A stretch of 64,000 nucleotides of DNA from Afipia clevelandensis ATCC 49720 (lineage in GTDB: Bacteria; Pseudomonadota; Alphaproteobacteria; Rhizobiales; Xanthobacteraceae), in assembly GCF_000336555.1 (NCBI RefSeq), contig NZ_KB375281.1:2050030-2114029 (forward strand). The letters are read 5' to 3'. Below the pieces are notes generated by a model that had not been told where the DNA came from, searched no databases, and was given only the letters and a program-made list of their open reading frames with translations. Of the stretch, positions 55,201 to 63,527 are shown in pieces. How positions within the stretch are numbered: position 1 is the stretch's first letter; each line of letters begins with the position of its first letter. Position numbers and translations under genes: made by a program.

Positions 55201-55956
55201 ATGCGTGCGATTTTGATATCAGTGACCGGTCTGGTGCTGCTCTCGGGCAGCGCTGCGAACGCGGCCGTCTCCATCCTCGTCAACAAGGACACGCAGCAGA
55301 TGACCGTCTCGGTTGACGGCACACCGCGTTACACTTGGCCCGTCTCCAGCGGCAATCCCTCGCACGAAACGCCGAATGGCAGCTTCAAGACATTCCGGAT
55401 GGAAGAGGATCATTACTCGAAGGAATTCGACGATGCGCCGATGCCGAACGCGATCTTCTTCACCAAGCAGGGTCACGCCATCCATGGCACCGATGCGGTG
55501 AGCCGCCTCGGCACGCCGGCTTCGCATGGTTGCGTGCGGCTGTCGCGCGCCAACGCGCTGAAACTGTGGGGTCTTGTCAAGGCGGAAGGCCTGCTCAACA
55601 CCACGGTGACGCTGACCGGATCGTCGCGCGTTGCGCTGGCGCGCAATCCCCGCACCCGCACGGCGGTCGCTCGCGGCGATGACGCCGCAAGCCAGCCAGT
55701 GCAGATCGCGCCACAGGGCGGCTACAGCGAAGACCTCAACGCCAACACGCGCGCGCGTCAGGTCTCGCCCGATCGTGTCTACCGCGATCCGTCCTATCCG
55801 CAGGATCAGGCCTATTATGGACCGGCAGACGCCGGCCCGATGCAGCGCCGCATCTACCAGCAGCGCGGCTACTATCAGGGTTACGAGCAGGATTCGCGTT
55901 ATCAGCAACAGCGCTACGCCTATCCGCGCGGCGGCTATTACTACTACGCGGAGTGA
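55201..55956 (+). CDS. L,D-transpeptidase (YkuD domain)
   Basis: The enzyme makes 3-3 cross-links in peptidoglycan or attaches proteins to it. This 251-residue protein has a signal peptide (about 1-21), a YkuD domain (about 22-130) and the catalytic motif H95-G...S108-H-G-C111-V-R, where C111 is the nucleophile. After residue ~150 the sequence is Tyr/Gln/Arg-rich and repetitive (YYQGYEQDSRYQQQRYAYP), an unusual surface or wall-binding tail. It is divergent from the two glycine-zipper genes and convergent with the fused membrane/spermidine-synthase gene. Confidence 0.9.
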   Translation: MRAILISVTGLVLLSGSAANAAVSILVNKDTQQMTVSVDGTPRYTWPVSSGNPSHETPNGSFKTFRMEEDHYSKEFDDAPMPNAIFFTKQGHAIHGTDAVSRLGTPASHGCVRLSRANALKLWGLVKAEGLLNTTVTLTGSSRVALARNPRTRTAVARGDDAASQPVQIAPQGGYSEDLNANTRARQVSPDRVYRDPSYPQDQAYYGPADAGPMQRRIYQQRGYYQGYEQDSRYQQQRYAYPRGGYYYYAE

Positions 55957-55965
55957 ACGCGGCAG

Positions 55966-58242
55966 CTATTCGTCCGGCGTCCTGAGCCTGCGCCACACCG
56001 CGCCGAGCACATTGGAATAGTCGTCGGTCCAGACCCGCTGGCCTTCGGTCGCTTCGGTCATGGCCCACTTCTCGTCCGAGGCAATCTTGCCGACATCGGC
56101 TTCCTCGCGTGCCGAGATCACGACGTTGGTCGTGAAGATATACTCGGCGTCGCGCCCGGAATCCTCGTTGAACACCCAGCTTTTCAGGTCGTTCTCCTCG
56201 GCGATCCCGACGACGACGCTCGCAAGCTCGAGATGCCGGTTCGACACATGCATGACCACCGCGCCCTGCGGCGCGAGCTTGGCCTTGTAGATCGCCATCG
56301 CCTCTTCGGTCGCCAGATGGATCGGAATCGCGTCCGATGAATAGGCATCGACGATGATCAGGTCGTAAGCACCGTCCGGCTCCTTGGCGAAGGTGAGCCG
56401 CGCATCGCCGATCACCGGCTTCATCTTGGGATCGCACGAATTGATATAGGTGAAGTATTTCGGATCGCGCGCCGTATCGACCATGGTCTGGTCGATCTCG
56501 AAATACGTCCAGTCTTCTCCAGGCATCGACTGACAGGCGAGCGTGCCGGAGCCGAGCCCGATCACCGCCACGCGAATGGGGCCGCCCTTGCGCTCGCGTA
56601 TCGCGGCAATCGCGCGGCCGATGCCGCCGTCCTTGTGATAATAGCTGATCGGCTCGGGCCGTCCCTTGATCGGCGTGCCGTCATCGTTGAGAAATTTTTC
56701 AGCGCCGTGAATGGTCGTGCCGTGCATCAGCACATGGTACTGGCCGTTCGCTGTCACCACGATCTTGTGGACGCCGAAGAAGCTGCGCACCGTTTCGACA
56801 CGTCCGTCGTCGGCGGGATAAACGCGGATCAGGATGAGCCCCAGCGCGACGAGCCCGGCGATCCTCCAGCGGCCAATGCGCCACAGCACCGCGAGCAACA
56901 TCATGACGCTGGCAAAAGCGGCCACCACCCAGATGCGATTGGTTTCCAGAAATTCAGTGATTGTTCCCTGCCGGTAGGAAACGGCAATCAGAACAAATCC
57001 GGCGATCACCGCAAGCAGCCAGAGACTGAAACCTCCTCGCTTTGCTGTCGTCCCGGCCGGGCGACACAGCGCGGCGAGCGCCAGCAGGATCGGGTATTCG
57101 GCAATCCACGAGAAGGTGTAGGGTGCGATCAGGCCCGCGAACAATCCGCCGACCATGCCGCCAAACGACAGCGCAACGTAAAAGCCCGTGAGATAACGCG
57201 CGGCAGGCCGCGTGCGCGCCAGCTCGCCATGGCAGGCCATGGCGATGATGAAGAAACAAAGCTGATGCCCGCCAAGCGTCAGCAGCAGGTTCTGCTCGCC
57301 GCCGATCACCAGAAGGATCATCACGCCGGCGATGGCGAACGGCTGGAGCAGCAACATCAGCCCGTGCGGCAACAGCGGGCGCGACTGGAACACCAGCACC
57401 CATGTCAGAAGATACAGCGACAGCGGCAGGACCCACAGCAGCGGCGCCGCCGCGACGTCGGTTGATATGTGCGCCGTCACCGCGATCAGCAGACCCGACG
57501 GCACGGCGGCCAGGAATATCCAGCGCAGCCGCGTCGGCCAGCTTGGCGCGGGTGCGTCCCCGTCCGCTGCGCTGACAGCGTCAACCGTCATCGGCGGCGA
57601 GCGCAGCAACAGGACGCCGCAGGCCGCGATCAGAACGATGAGCAATGCATAGCCGCCGGTCCAGATCACATTCTGGGTTCGCAGCGAAAACATCGGTTCG
57701 AACAGCACCGGATAGGACAACAGGGCAAGGAAACTGCCGATGTTCGAGGAGGCGTAAAGAAAATACGGATCGGGACCGTCGGGATGGCCGGTGCGGACGA
57801 ACCAGGCCTGCAGCATCGGATTGTTGGCCGCGAGCGCGAAGAACGGCAGCCCGATCGAGACCGCGAACAGCCCGAGCAGCCAGAACGCATAGCCGCTGGC
57901 TGGTGGCTCCCCCCACCCGCTCGCAATCGACAACGGCAAGGTGAGCAGCGCGGCGATCAGCAGCAGAAGATGGATGACGACCGGCGCAGTTCGGCTCTTC
58001 AAGGTCATCAGATAGTGGGCATAGGCGTAGCCGCCGAGCAGCAGCGACTGGAAAAACACCATCGCCACCGACCACACCGCGGGCGAACCGCCGAGCCGCG
58101 GCAGCACCATTTTCGTGAACAGCGGCTGAACCGAGAACAGCAGCAGGGCGCTGGTGAAAATCGCCACGGTGTAAACCACCAGCACAAGCGCGTTCCTCGC
58201 GCCGAAAGACTGGCCCGTGGTGTCGGACGGTATCGAATTCAT
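55966..58242 (-). CDS. Fused membrane transporter-like/spermidine synthase-like protein
   Basis: The 758 residues combine an N-terminal membrane part (about 12 helices, 1-490) with a C-terminal spermidine/putrescine-synthase-like SAM-binding fold (about 500-740: VAVIGLGSGTLACQS, DWTYFEIDQTMVDTARD, DLIIVDAYSSDAIPIHL). Such fusions are common in proteobacteria and are usually annotated as fused MFS/spermidine synthase, though the activity is unproven. The acidic YSSDAIPIHL motif replaces the usual catalytic DxxD pattern in part. The ATG at 58242 is used. It is a single gene between two unrelated ones. Confidence 0.86.
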   Translation of the reverse strand: MNSIPSDTTGQSFGARNALVLVVYTVAIFTSALLLFSVQPLFTKMVLPRLGGSPAVWSVAMVFFQSLLLGGYAYAHYLMTLKSRTAPVVIHLLLLIAALLTLPLSIASGWGEPPASGYAFWLLGLFAVSIGLPFFALAANNPMLQAWFVRTGHPDGPDPYFLYASSNIGSFLALLSYPVLFEPMFSLRTQNVIWTGGYALLIVLIAACGVLLLRSPPMTVDAVSAADGDAPAPSWPTRLRWIFLAAVPSGLLIAVTAHISTDVAAAPLLWVLPLSLYLLTWVLVFQSRPLLPHGLMLLLQPFAIAGVMILLVIGGEQNLLLTLGGHQLCFFIIAMACHGELARTRPAARYLTGFYVALSFGGMVGGLFAGLIAPYTFSWIAEYPILLALAALCRPAGTTAKRGGFSLWLLAVIAGFVLIAVSYRQGTITEFLETNRIWVVAAFASVMMLLAVLWRIGRWRIAGLVALGLILIRVYPADDGRVETVRSFFGVHKIVVTANGQYHVLMHGTTIHGAEKFLNDDGTPIKGRPEPISYYHKDGGIGRAIAAIRERKGGPIRVAVIGLGSGTLACQSMPGEDWTYFEIDQTMVDTARDPKYFTYINSCDPKMKPVIGDARLTFAKEPDGAYDLIIVDAYSSDAIPIHLATEEAMAIYKAKLAPQGAVVMHVSNRHLELASVVVGIAEENDLKSWVFNEDSGRDAEYIFTTNVVISAREEADVGKIASDEKWAMTEATEGQRVWTDDYSNVLGAVWRRLRTPDE

Positions 58243-58375
58243 GAAGGCTCCGGAACATGTCCGGCACATCACCGGAGACGGTGCCGAATGGAGCACAGCC
58301 GCCAGCGGCGAGCAATAACATGCGCGTGACAGAAATCACTCGCGCGTGACGTACTCTAATACTATGACGTGATGC

Positions 58376-59977
58376 ATGTCGGACTACGATGCACTCATTA
58401 TCGGCGCGGGCCATAACGGCCTGACCTGCGCGGCCTATCTCGCGATGAACGGCTTGCGCGTGAAGGTCGTCGACCGGCGAAAGGTGGTCGGCGGCGCGGC
58501 GGTCACCGAGGAATTCCATCCCGGCTTCCGCAACTCCGTGGCGGCCTACACCGTGAGCCTGCTCAATCCGAAGGTGATCGCGGATCTCGATCTGCACCAC
58601 CATGGCCTGCGGATCGTGGAACGCCGCGCCCAGAATTTCCTGCCCGCGCCCGATGGACGCTATCTGCTCACCGGCGACGGACGCACCCATCAATCGATCG
58701 CAAAGTTCAGCGAACGGGATGCCCTGCGGATCGACGATTTCAACCGCGAACTGGAAACCATCGCCGACGTGCTGCGCGCCTTCGTGCTGCGCGCGCCGCC
58801 GGATGTGGTCGAGGGTTTCGGCCTTCGCGCCATCCGCGAAGGGTTCAATGCGCTCTCCAGCGCCAACATCCTGCGCGGCCTGTCGCTGGAGAGCCAACGC
58901 CTGCTGCTCGACCTGTTCACACGCTCGGCGGGCGACATGCTGGACGACCGCTTCGAGAGCGATCTGGTCAAGGCGCTGTTCGGGTTCGATGCCGTGGTCG
59001 GGAACTATGCCAGCCCCTACGCGGCGGGGTCGGCCTACGTCATGCTCCATCATGCCTTCGGCGAGGTGAACGGCCGCAAGGGCCTCTGGGGCCACGCCAT
59101 CGGCGGCATGGGCGCGATCACCCAGGCCATGGCGGCGGCGGCCCGCGCCCACGGAGCGGACATCGAGACCGAAGCCGGTGTCCGGGAGGTCATTGTGGAG
59201 GGCGACCGCGCGATCGGCGTCACTCTCGATAACGGTACAATGATAAAGGCGAAATATGTCGCCTCGAGCGTGAATCCGAAGCTGCTCTACACCCGGCTGA
59301 TCCCGCGCGACGCCCTGCCGAAGCCATTCCTCGACCGCATCAAGACCTGGCGAAACGGGTCCGGCACCTTCCGGATGAACGTCGCCCTTTCAGCCTTGCC
59401 CTCCTTCAAGGCGCTCCCCGGCGAGGGTGACCACCTGACCGCGGGCATCATCATCGCCCCCAGTCTCGGCTACATGGACCGCGCCTGGCTCGATGCCCGC
59501 GCCCACGGCTGGAGCCGGGAACCGGTGGTCGAGGTCCTGATCCCGTCCACGCTGGACACCTCGCTGGCTCCGCCGGGCCGGCATGTCGCCAGCCTGTTCT
59601 GCCAGCACGTCGCGCCGGAACTCCCGGACGGGCGGTCATGGGACGACCATCGGGAGGAAGTCGCCGACCTGATGATCGCCACCGTGGACCGCTACGCACC
59701 CGGCTTCGCTCGCAGCGTAATCGGCCGGCAGGTGCTCTCCCCGCTTGATCTGGAGCGCGAGTTCGGACTTCTCGGAGGCGACATTTTCCATGGCGCGCTG
59801 TCGCTCAATCAGCTCTTTTCGGCCCGGCCGATGCTGGGCCATGGCGGCTACCGGGGGCCGCTGAAGGGCCTCTATCACTGCGGCTCCGGCGCCCATCCCG
59901 GCGGCGGCGTGACCGGCGCGCCGGGCCACAACGCTGCGGCTGTTATCCTGCGGGATCATCAGGGAATCTTCACTTAA
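58376..59977 (+). CDS. FAD-dependent oxidoreductase, phytoene-desaturase-like (PYROXD2 type)
   Basis: This 533-residue flavoprotein has an N-terminal dinucleotide motif ALIIGAGHNGLTCAAYLA (about 6-23) and VVGGAAVTEEFHPGFRNS, then the amine-oxidase/phytoene-desaturase core. The C-terminal FAD contact GLYHCGSGAHPGGGVTGAPGHNAA is typical of the PYROXD2 group. That group is widespread, with poorly defined substrates, possibly isoprenoid or lipid-related. No carotenoid genes are adjacent, so carotenoid synthesis is not suggested. It ends in front of the DnaA-box region upstream of prmA. Confidence 0.86.
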   Translation: MSDYDALIIGAGHNGLTCAAYLAMNGLRVKVVDRRKVVGGAAVTEEFHPGFRNSVAAYTVSLLNPKVIADLDLHHHGLRIVERRAQNFLPAPDGRYLLTGDGRTHQSIAKFSERDALRIDDFNRELETIADVLRAFVLRAPPDVVEGFGLRAIREGFNALSSANILRGLSLESQRLLLDLFTRSAGDMLDDRFESDLVKALFGFDAVVGNYASPYAAGSAYVMLHHAFGEVNGRKGLWGHAIGGMGAITQAMAAAARAHGADIETEAGVREVIVEGDRAIGVTLDNGTMIKAKYVASSVNPKLLYTRLIPRDALPKPFLDRIKTWRNGSGTFRMNVALSALPSFKALPGEGDHLTAGIIIAPSLGYMDRAWLDARAHGWSREPVVEVLIPSTLDTSLAPPGRHVASLFCQHVAPELPDGRSWDDHREEVADLMIATVDRYAPGFARSVIGRQVLSPLDLEREFGLLGGDIFHGALSLNQLFSARPMLGHGGYRGPLKGLYHCGSGAHPGGGVTGAPGHNAAAVILRDHQGIFT

Positions 59978-60015
59978 AGAGCTGTGGAAAGAGCGCTTCA
60001 CGGCTGTTGAGAACC

Positions 60016-60036
60016 TGTGGATAACCCTGTGGATAA
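60016..60036 (+). promoter_or_regulatory. Pair of perfect DnaA boxes
   Basis: TGTGGATAA, the complement of the consensus DnaA box TTATCCACA, occurs at 60016-60024 and again at 60028-60036 with 3 bases between. The region lies between a stop and the prmA start and is AT-richer than its surroundings. Confidence 0.6.
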
Positions 60037-60055
60037 TCAGTGGATTTCCGCTTGG

Positions 60056-60071
60056 TTAAGGTTTTACTAAC
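60056..60071 (+). promoter_or_regulatory. CtrA-like half-site pair (tentative)
   Basis: TTAA-N7-CTAAC is one base from the CtrA consensus TTAA-N7-TTAAC recalled from Caulobacter. It lies 19 bases after the DnaA boxes and about 80 bases before the prmA start. Confidence 0.35.
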
Positions 60072-60149
60072 GTGTTGAAAACCCGGGTTAACAAAGTGTG
60101 AAGAACCCCGGTATGTTCGGTGCGTAACCGGTGGACAGATTGTGGGAAA

Positions 60150-61085
60150 ATGGGCGATGCAATCACGAAACTCAGCCCGCTGGACCCGCCCGTGACCGCA
60201 TCAGATTCCCCGCCCGTGACCCAGGCCACCTTCGCCATCGGTGACGAGCGGACCGCCAGCCGCATCGTGGACGCGATCACCGAAAGCTATCCCAGCCACG
60301 ACCTTGCCATTGCCGCCTTCGAGGCGCCGGGCGGCCGCTGGGACATCACCATGCATTTCGGCGAACCGCCGGATCAGGACTTCATCCGCTCGCTGGTGAC
60401 TGACACCGCGGGCGAAGCCGCCGCGAGTTCCATCGTCTTCGGCACCGTCGAAACCAAGGACTGGGTCAAGGCCAGCCTCGCCGATCTGGTCCCGGTCAGC
60501 GCCGGGCGGTTCATCGTCCATGGCAGCCACGATCGCGATCGGGTGCCGACCAACAAGCTCGGGATCGAGATCGAGGCGGCGCTGGCCTTCGGCACCGGCC
60601 ACCACGGCACCACACGCGGCTGCCTGCTGCTGCTCGATCAGGTGCTGAACCAGCGCACCCCCAAGCGGGTTCTGGATCTCGGTTCCGGAACCGGGGTGCT
60701 GGCCATCGCAGCGGCGAAGGCGCTCCGACGCCGGGTGCTGGCGACCGACATCGACTTCCGATCAGTGATCGTGGCGAGCGAAAATGCCCACCTCAACGGC
60801 GTCGGGACTCTGGTCGAGGCTGTCCATGCTACCGGCTTTCATGCCCCGGACTTTGCCGCCAACGGCCCGTTTGGCCTCGTGATGGCGAACATCCTGGCCA
60901 ACCCGCTGCGGCGGCTGGCCCCGGACATGGCGCGGCATCTGGCGCCCCATGCTTTCGTGATCCTGTCGGGATTGCTGCCGCATCAGGCGAACAGCGTGGT
61001 GGCCGCCTATCGCGGCGCGGGCCTGAAGCTGCTCAAGCGCATCCAGATCGACGGCTGGAGCAGCCTTCTGATGCAAAGGCGCTGA
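60150..61085 (+). CDS. prmA: Ribosomal protein L11 methyltransferase
   Basis: PrmA methylates lysines and the N-terminus of ribosomal protein L11. The 311 residues have an N-terminal substrate-recognition domain (about 15-110) and a C-terminal SAM domain with KRVLDLGSGTGVLAIAAAK (about 173-191), the GTGHHGTTRGCLLLLD segment before it and LVMANILANPLRRLAP near 247, whose NIL motif replaces the NPPY of other methyltransferases. I use the ATG at 60150; a GTG at 60120 is the other option. Upstream DnaA boxes suggest unusual regulation. Confidence 0.91.
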   Translation: MGDAITKLSPLDPPVTASDSPPVTQATFAIGDERTASRIVDAITESYPSHDLAIAAFEAPGGRWDITMHFGEPPDQDFIRSLVTDTAGEAAASSIVFGTVETKDWVKASLADLVPVSAGRFIVHGSHDRDRVPTNKLGIEIEAALAFGTGHHGTTRGCLLLLDQVLNQRTPKRVLDLGSGTGVLAIAAAKALRRRVLATDIDFRSVIVASENAHLNGVGTLVEAVHATGFHAPDFAANGPFGLVMANILANPLRRLAPDMARHLAPHAFVILSGLLPHQANSVVAAYRGAGLKLLKRIQIDGWSSLLMQRR

Positions 61086-61090
61086 GGGCG

Positions 61091-61199
61091 CGTCATTCCG
61101 GGGCGTGAGCCATTGCGAGCGAACCCGGAATCCGGTTGCGGCGGAAAAACTCTTCTGCATTCCGGATCAGTCCGCAGGTCCGGACTGTCCGGAATGACG
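61091..61199. repeat. Short palindromic intergenic element
   Basis: An element of 109 bp is bounded by perfect 11-bp inverted ends, CGTCATTCCGG and CCGGAATGACG, with further CCGGAATCCGG-like symmetry inside. The layout matches dispersed MITE/REP-like intergenic repeats common in Bradyrhizobium and Rhodopseudomonas genomes (recalled). Only one copy is in this window, so family membership is inferred. Confidence 0.55.
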
Positions 61200-61224
61200 G
61201 CATTCTGGTGAATGATCGGATGTC

Positions 61225-61434
61225 TTATTCCCGTTTCATCCGGTGAGGCGTGATATCGGCCTCGGTGTAGCCAGCTTCAAATCGCGCCCGGCGCGCCTCG
61301 CGCTGCAGCCGGTTTTCGGTCAAGCGATCCAGCATCTGGACGATGACCCCGCGCGGCTCCTTGATGGTCACCGCCGGAATGCTGCCGCCCTGATGAGTCG
61401 GCGGCGAAATCTTCTCAAACATAAAAGCTGGCAT
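61225..61434 (-). CDS. Small hypothetical protein
   Basis: This 69-residue protein begins MPAFMFEKISPPTHQGGSIP, has a predicted helix rich in Leu, Arg and Glu (LDRLTENRLQREARRARFEA, about 35-54) and ends EADITPHRMKRE. A GAGGGGATAGGG site lies before the ATG at 61434, which supports translation. I do not recognise the family, and no signal peptide or membrane segment is visible. It sits alone between prmA and the aminopeptidase gene. Confidence 0.6.
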   Translation of the reverse strand: MPAFMFEKISPPTHQGGSIPAVTIKEPRGVIVQMLDRLTENRLQREARRARFEAGYTEADITPHRMKRE

Positions 61435-61648
61435 GCCCTATCCCCTCTTCGTTGAGTTGAAAAACACACCCCTTCGCATTTCCGCGAGGTCCACTTCGTT
61501 GAAGCATCTTTGCTCTCAAATGGTTCCTCTCATTGGCCTTCCCTGTAGGCACCGATTACAAAGCATGGATCGTGCCATTCACAATTGACGCAGCCCCATG
61601 ACACGGCTGCCGATTGCCCGCCAATTCCACGCCTCATAAGGTCGCGCA

Positions 61649-63484
61649 ATGTTCGAAGCCCAATTCCAGACATTCGAGGACCCCGAGGGCGGTGTCGCAC
61701 TGGCTGCGCGGCTGTCCGCCTTCCGTGAGGAACTGCTGCGCCGGCAACTCACGGGATTCGTGATTCCCCGCGCCGACAGCCAGCAAAACGAATATGTGCC
61801 GCCGAGCGACGAGCGGCTGGCGTGGCTGACAGGGTTCACCGGCTCGGCGGGACTGGCGATCGTCCTGACTGGCGAAGCGGCGCTGTTCGTGGACGGCCGT
61901 TACACCATTCAGGCCGCAAAGCAGGTCGATACCAGTGCATGGAACATCGAATCCCTGATCGAGCCGCCGCCGGAAAGCTGGCTGACCGCACATCTGTCGC
62001 CCGGCGACCGCCTCGGATTTGATCCCTGGCTGCACACTTCGGCGGCAGCCGAACGACTGGCCAAAGCCTGCGAGAAAGCCGGGGCCGAACTGGTCGCCGT
62101 GGACAGCAACCCGGTCGATGCGGTCTGGACGGACCGCCCCGCGCCGCCGCTCGGGCCGGTGAAAATCCATCCCGCTCAGTTGGCCGGAGAAAGCGAGAAT
62201 GACAAGCTCACGCGAATCCGCACAGAGATTGCGAAGCTGAAGGTCGACGCGCTCGTGCTGTCTGACTCGCACGCAGTCGCATGGACCTTCAACATCCGCG
62301 GCGCGGATGTCGCGCACACACCGCTGCCGCTCTCCTATGCGCTGATTCCGAAAGACGGACGGCCAACGATCTTCATCGACCATCGCAAGCTCTCGAACAG
62401 CGTGCGCGATCATCTCGAAAAGAACGCGACCGTCGAGGAACCTGCGGCGCTGATGGGAGAGCTTGCCGGACTGGCGCAGACCGGCGCGGCCATCGGCCTC
62501 GACAGTGCGACAGCCGCCGATGCTTTGAGCCGTCTGATCGCAACGGAAGGCGGCAAGCCGGTTCGCGTATCCGATCCGGTTGCAACGCTGAAAGCGGTGA
62601 AGAATGCCGCCGAGATCGCCGGCACCCACGCCGCGCACAAGCGCGATGGCGCGGCACTGGCGAAATTCCTGGCGTGGATCGACCGCGAAGCGCCAAGCGG
62701 CAAGCTGACAGAAATCGACGCCGTCGAAGCACTGGAAACCTTCCGCCGCGAAACCGGCGCGCTGAAGGACGTGTCTTTCCCCACCATCTCCGGCACCGGC
62801 CCGAACGGCGCCATCGTGCATTATCGCGTCACCCGCAAGTCCAACCGGCGGATCGCGCCCGGCGACCTGCTGCTGATCGATTCCGGCGCGCAATACGAAG
62901 ACGGCACCACCGACGTCACCCGCACCATCGCCATCGGCGAGCCGACGGAGGAAATGCGCGACCGCTATACCCGCGTGCTGCGCGGGCATATTGCGATTGA
63001 TCGCGCGGTGTTTCCCGACGGCGTCAGCGGCGCACAGATCGACGCTTTCGCACGGCAATTCCTCTGGCATGCCGGCATCGACTTCGAGCACGGCACCGGC
63101 CACGGCGTCGGCAGCTATCTGTCCGTGCATGAAGGCCCGGCGCGCATTTCCAAGCTCGGCACCACGCCGCTGAGGCGCGGCATGATCCTCTCCAACGAGC
63201 CTGGATATTATAAAACCGACGCCTTCGGCATTCGCATCGAAAATCTCGAACTGGTTGTCGAGAAGATGATCGAGGGCGCAGAGAAGCCGATGAATGGCTT
63301 TGAAGCGTTAACGCTTGCGCCATTCGACCGGCGGCTGATCAATGCCGACCGGATCAGCAAGCAGGAATTGCGCTGGCTCAACGCCTACCATGCGCGGGTG
63401 CGCGACGAGATCCGCCCGCTGGTCGATGAAGCGACGAAAGTGTGGCTCGACGCGGCGACGGAGCCGATGACCCACACACGATGA
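61649..63484 (+). CDS. Xaa-Pro aminopeptidase (aminopeptidase P family)
   Basis: The enzyme removes the first residue from peptides with proline at position 2. This 611-residue protein is the three-domain long form: two creatinase-N-like domains (about 20-160 and 165-320) and a pita-bread catalytic domain. The five metal ligands are in place: the two Asp in LLLIDSGAQYEDGTTDVTRT, His in GTGHGVGSYLSVHE, Glu in ILSNEPGYY and Glu in GIRIENLELVV. The start at 61649 gives a plausible N-terminus. It lies 43 bp before an MFS gene and may be co-transcribed with it. Confidence 0.93.
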   Translation: MFEAQFQTFEDPEGGVALAARLSAFREELLRRQLTGFVIPRADSQQNEYVPPSDERLAWLTGFTGSAGLAIVLTGEAALFVDGRYTIQAAKQVDTSAWNIESLIEPPPESWLTAHLSPGDRLGFDPWLHTSAAAERLAKACEKAGAELVAVDSNPVDAVWTDRPAPPLGPVKIHPAQLAGESENDKLTRIRTEIAKLKVDALVLSDSHAVAWTFNIRGADVAHTPLPLSYALIPKDGRPTIFIDHRKLSNSVRDHLEKNATVEEPAALMGELAGLAQTGAAIGLDSATAADALSRLIATEGGKPVRVSDPVATLKAVKNAAEIAGTHAAHKRDGAALAKFLAWIDREAPSGKLTEIDAVEALETFRRETGALKDVSFPTISGTGPNGAIVHYRVTRKSNRRIAPGDLLLIDSGAQYEDGTTDVTRTIAIGEPTEEMRDRYTRVLRGHIAIDRAVFPDGVSGAQIDAFARQFLWHAGIDFEHGTGHGVGSYLSVHEGPARISKLGTTPLRRGMILSNEPGYYKTDAFGIRIENLELVVEKMIEGAEKPMNGFEALTLAPFDRRLINADRISKQELRWLNAYHARVRDEIRPLVDEATKVWLDAATEPMTHTR

Positions 63485-63527
63485 GCGACAACCGCAAGCC
63501 GACCCAAGAGAACAGAGTCCGGACAAC

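Noticed and set aside
59978-60149. Chromosomal replication origin
   Set aside because: Only two perfect DnaA boxes and one CtrA-like site are visible, without the genes that usually flank alphaproteobacterial origins. Retained as a regulatory observation only.
61634-63130. A 498-codon minus-strand frame opposite the aminopeptidase P gene
   Set aside because: Shadow of a well-motifed enzyme gene; no family features.
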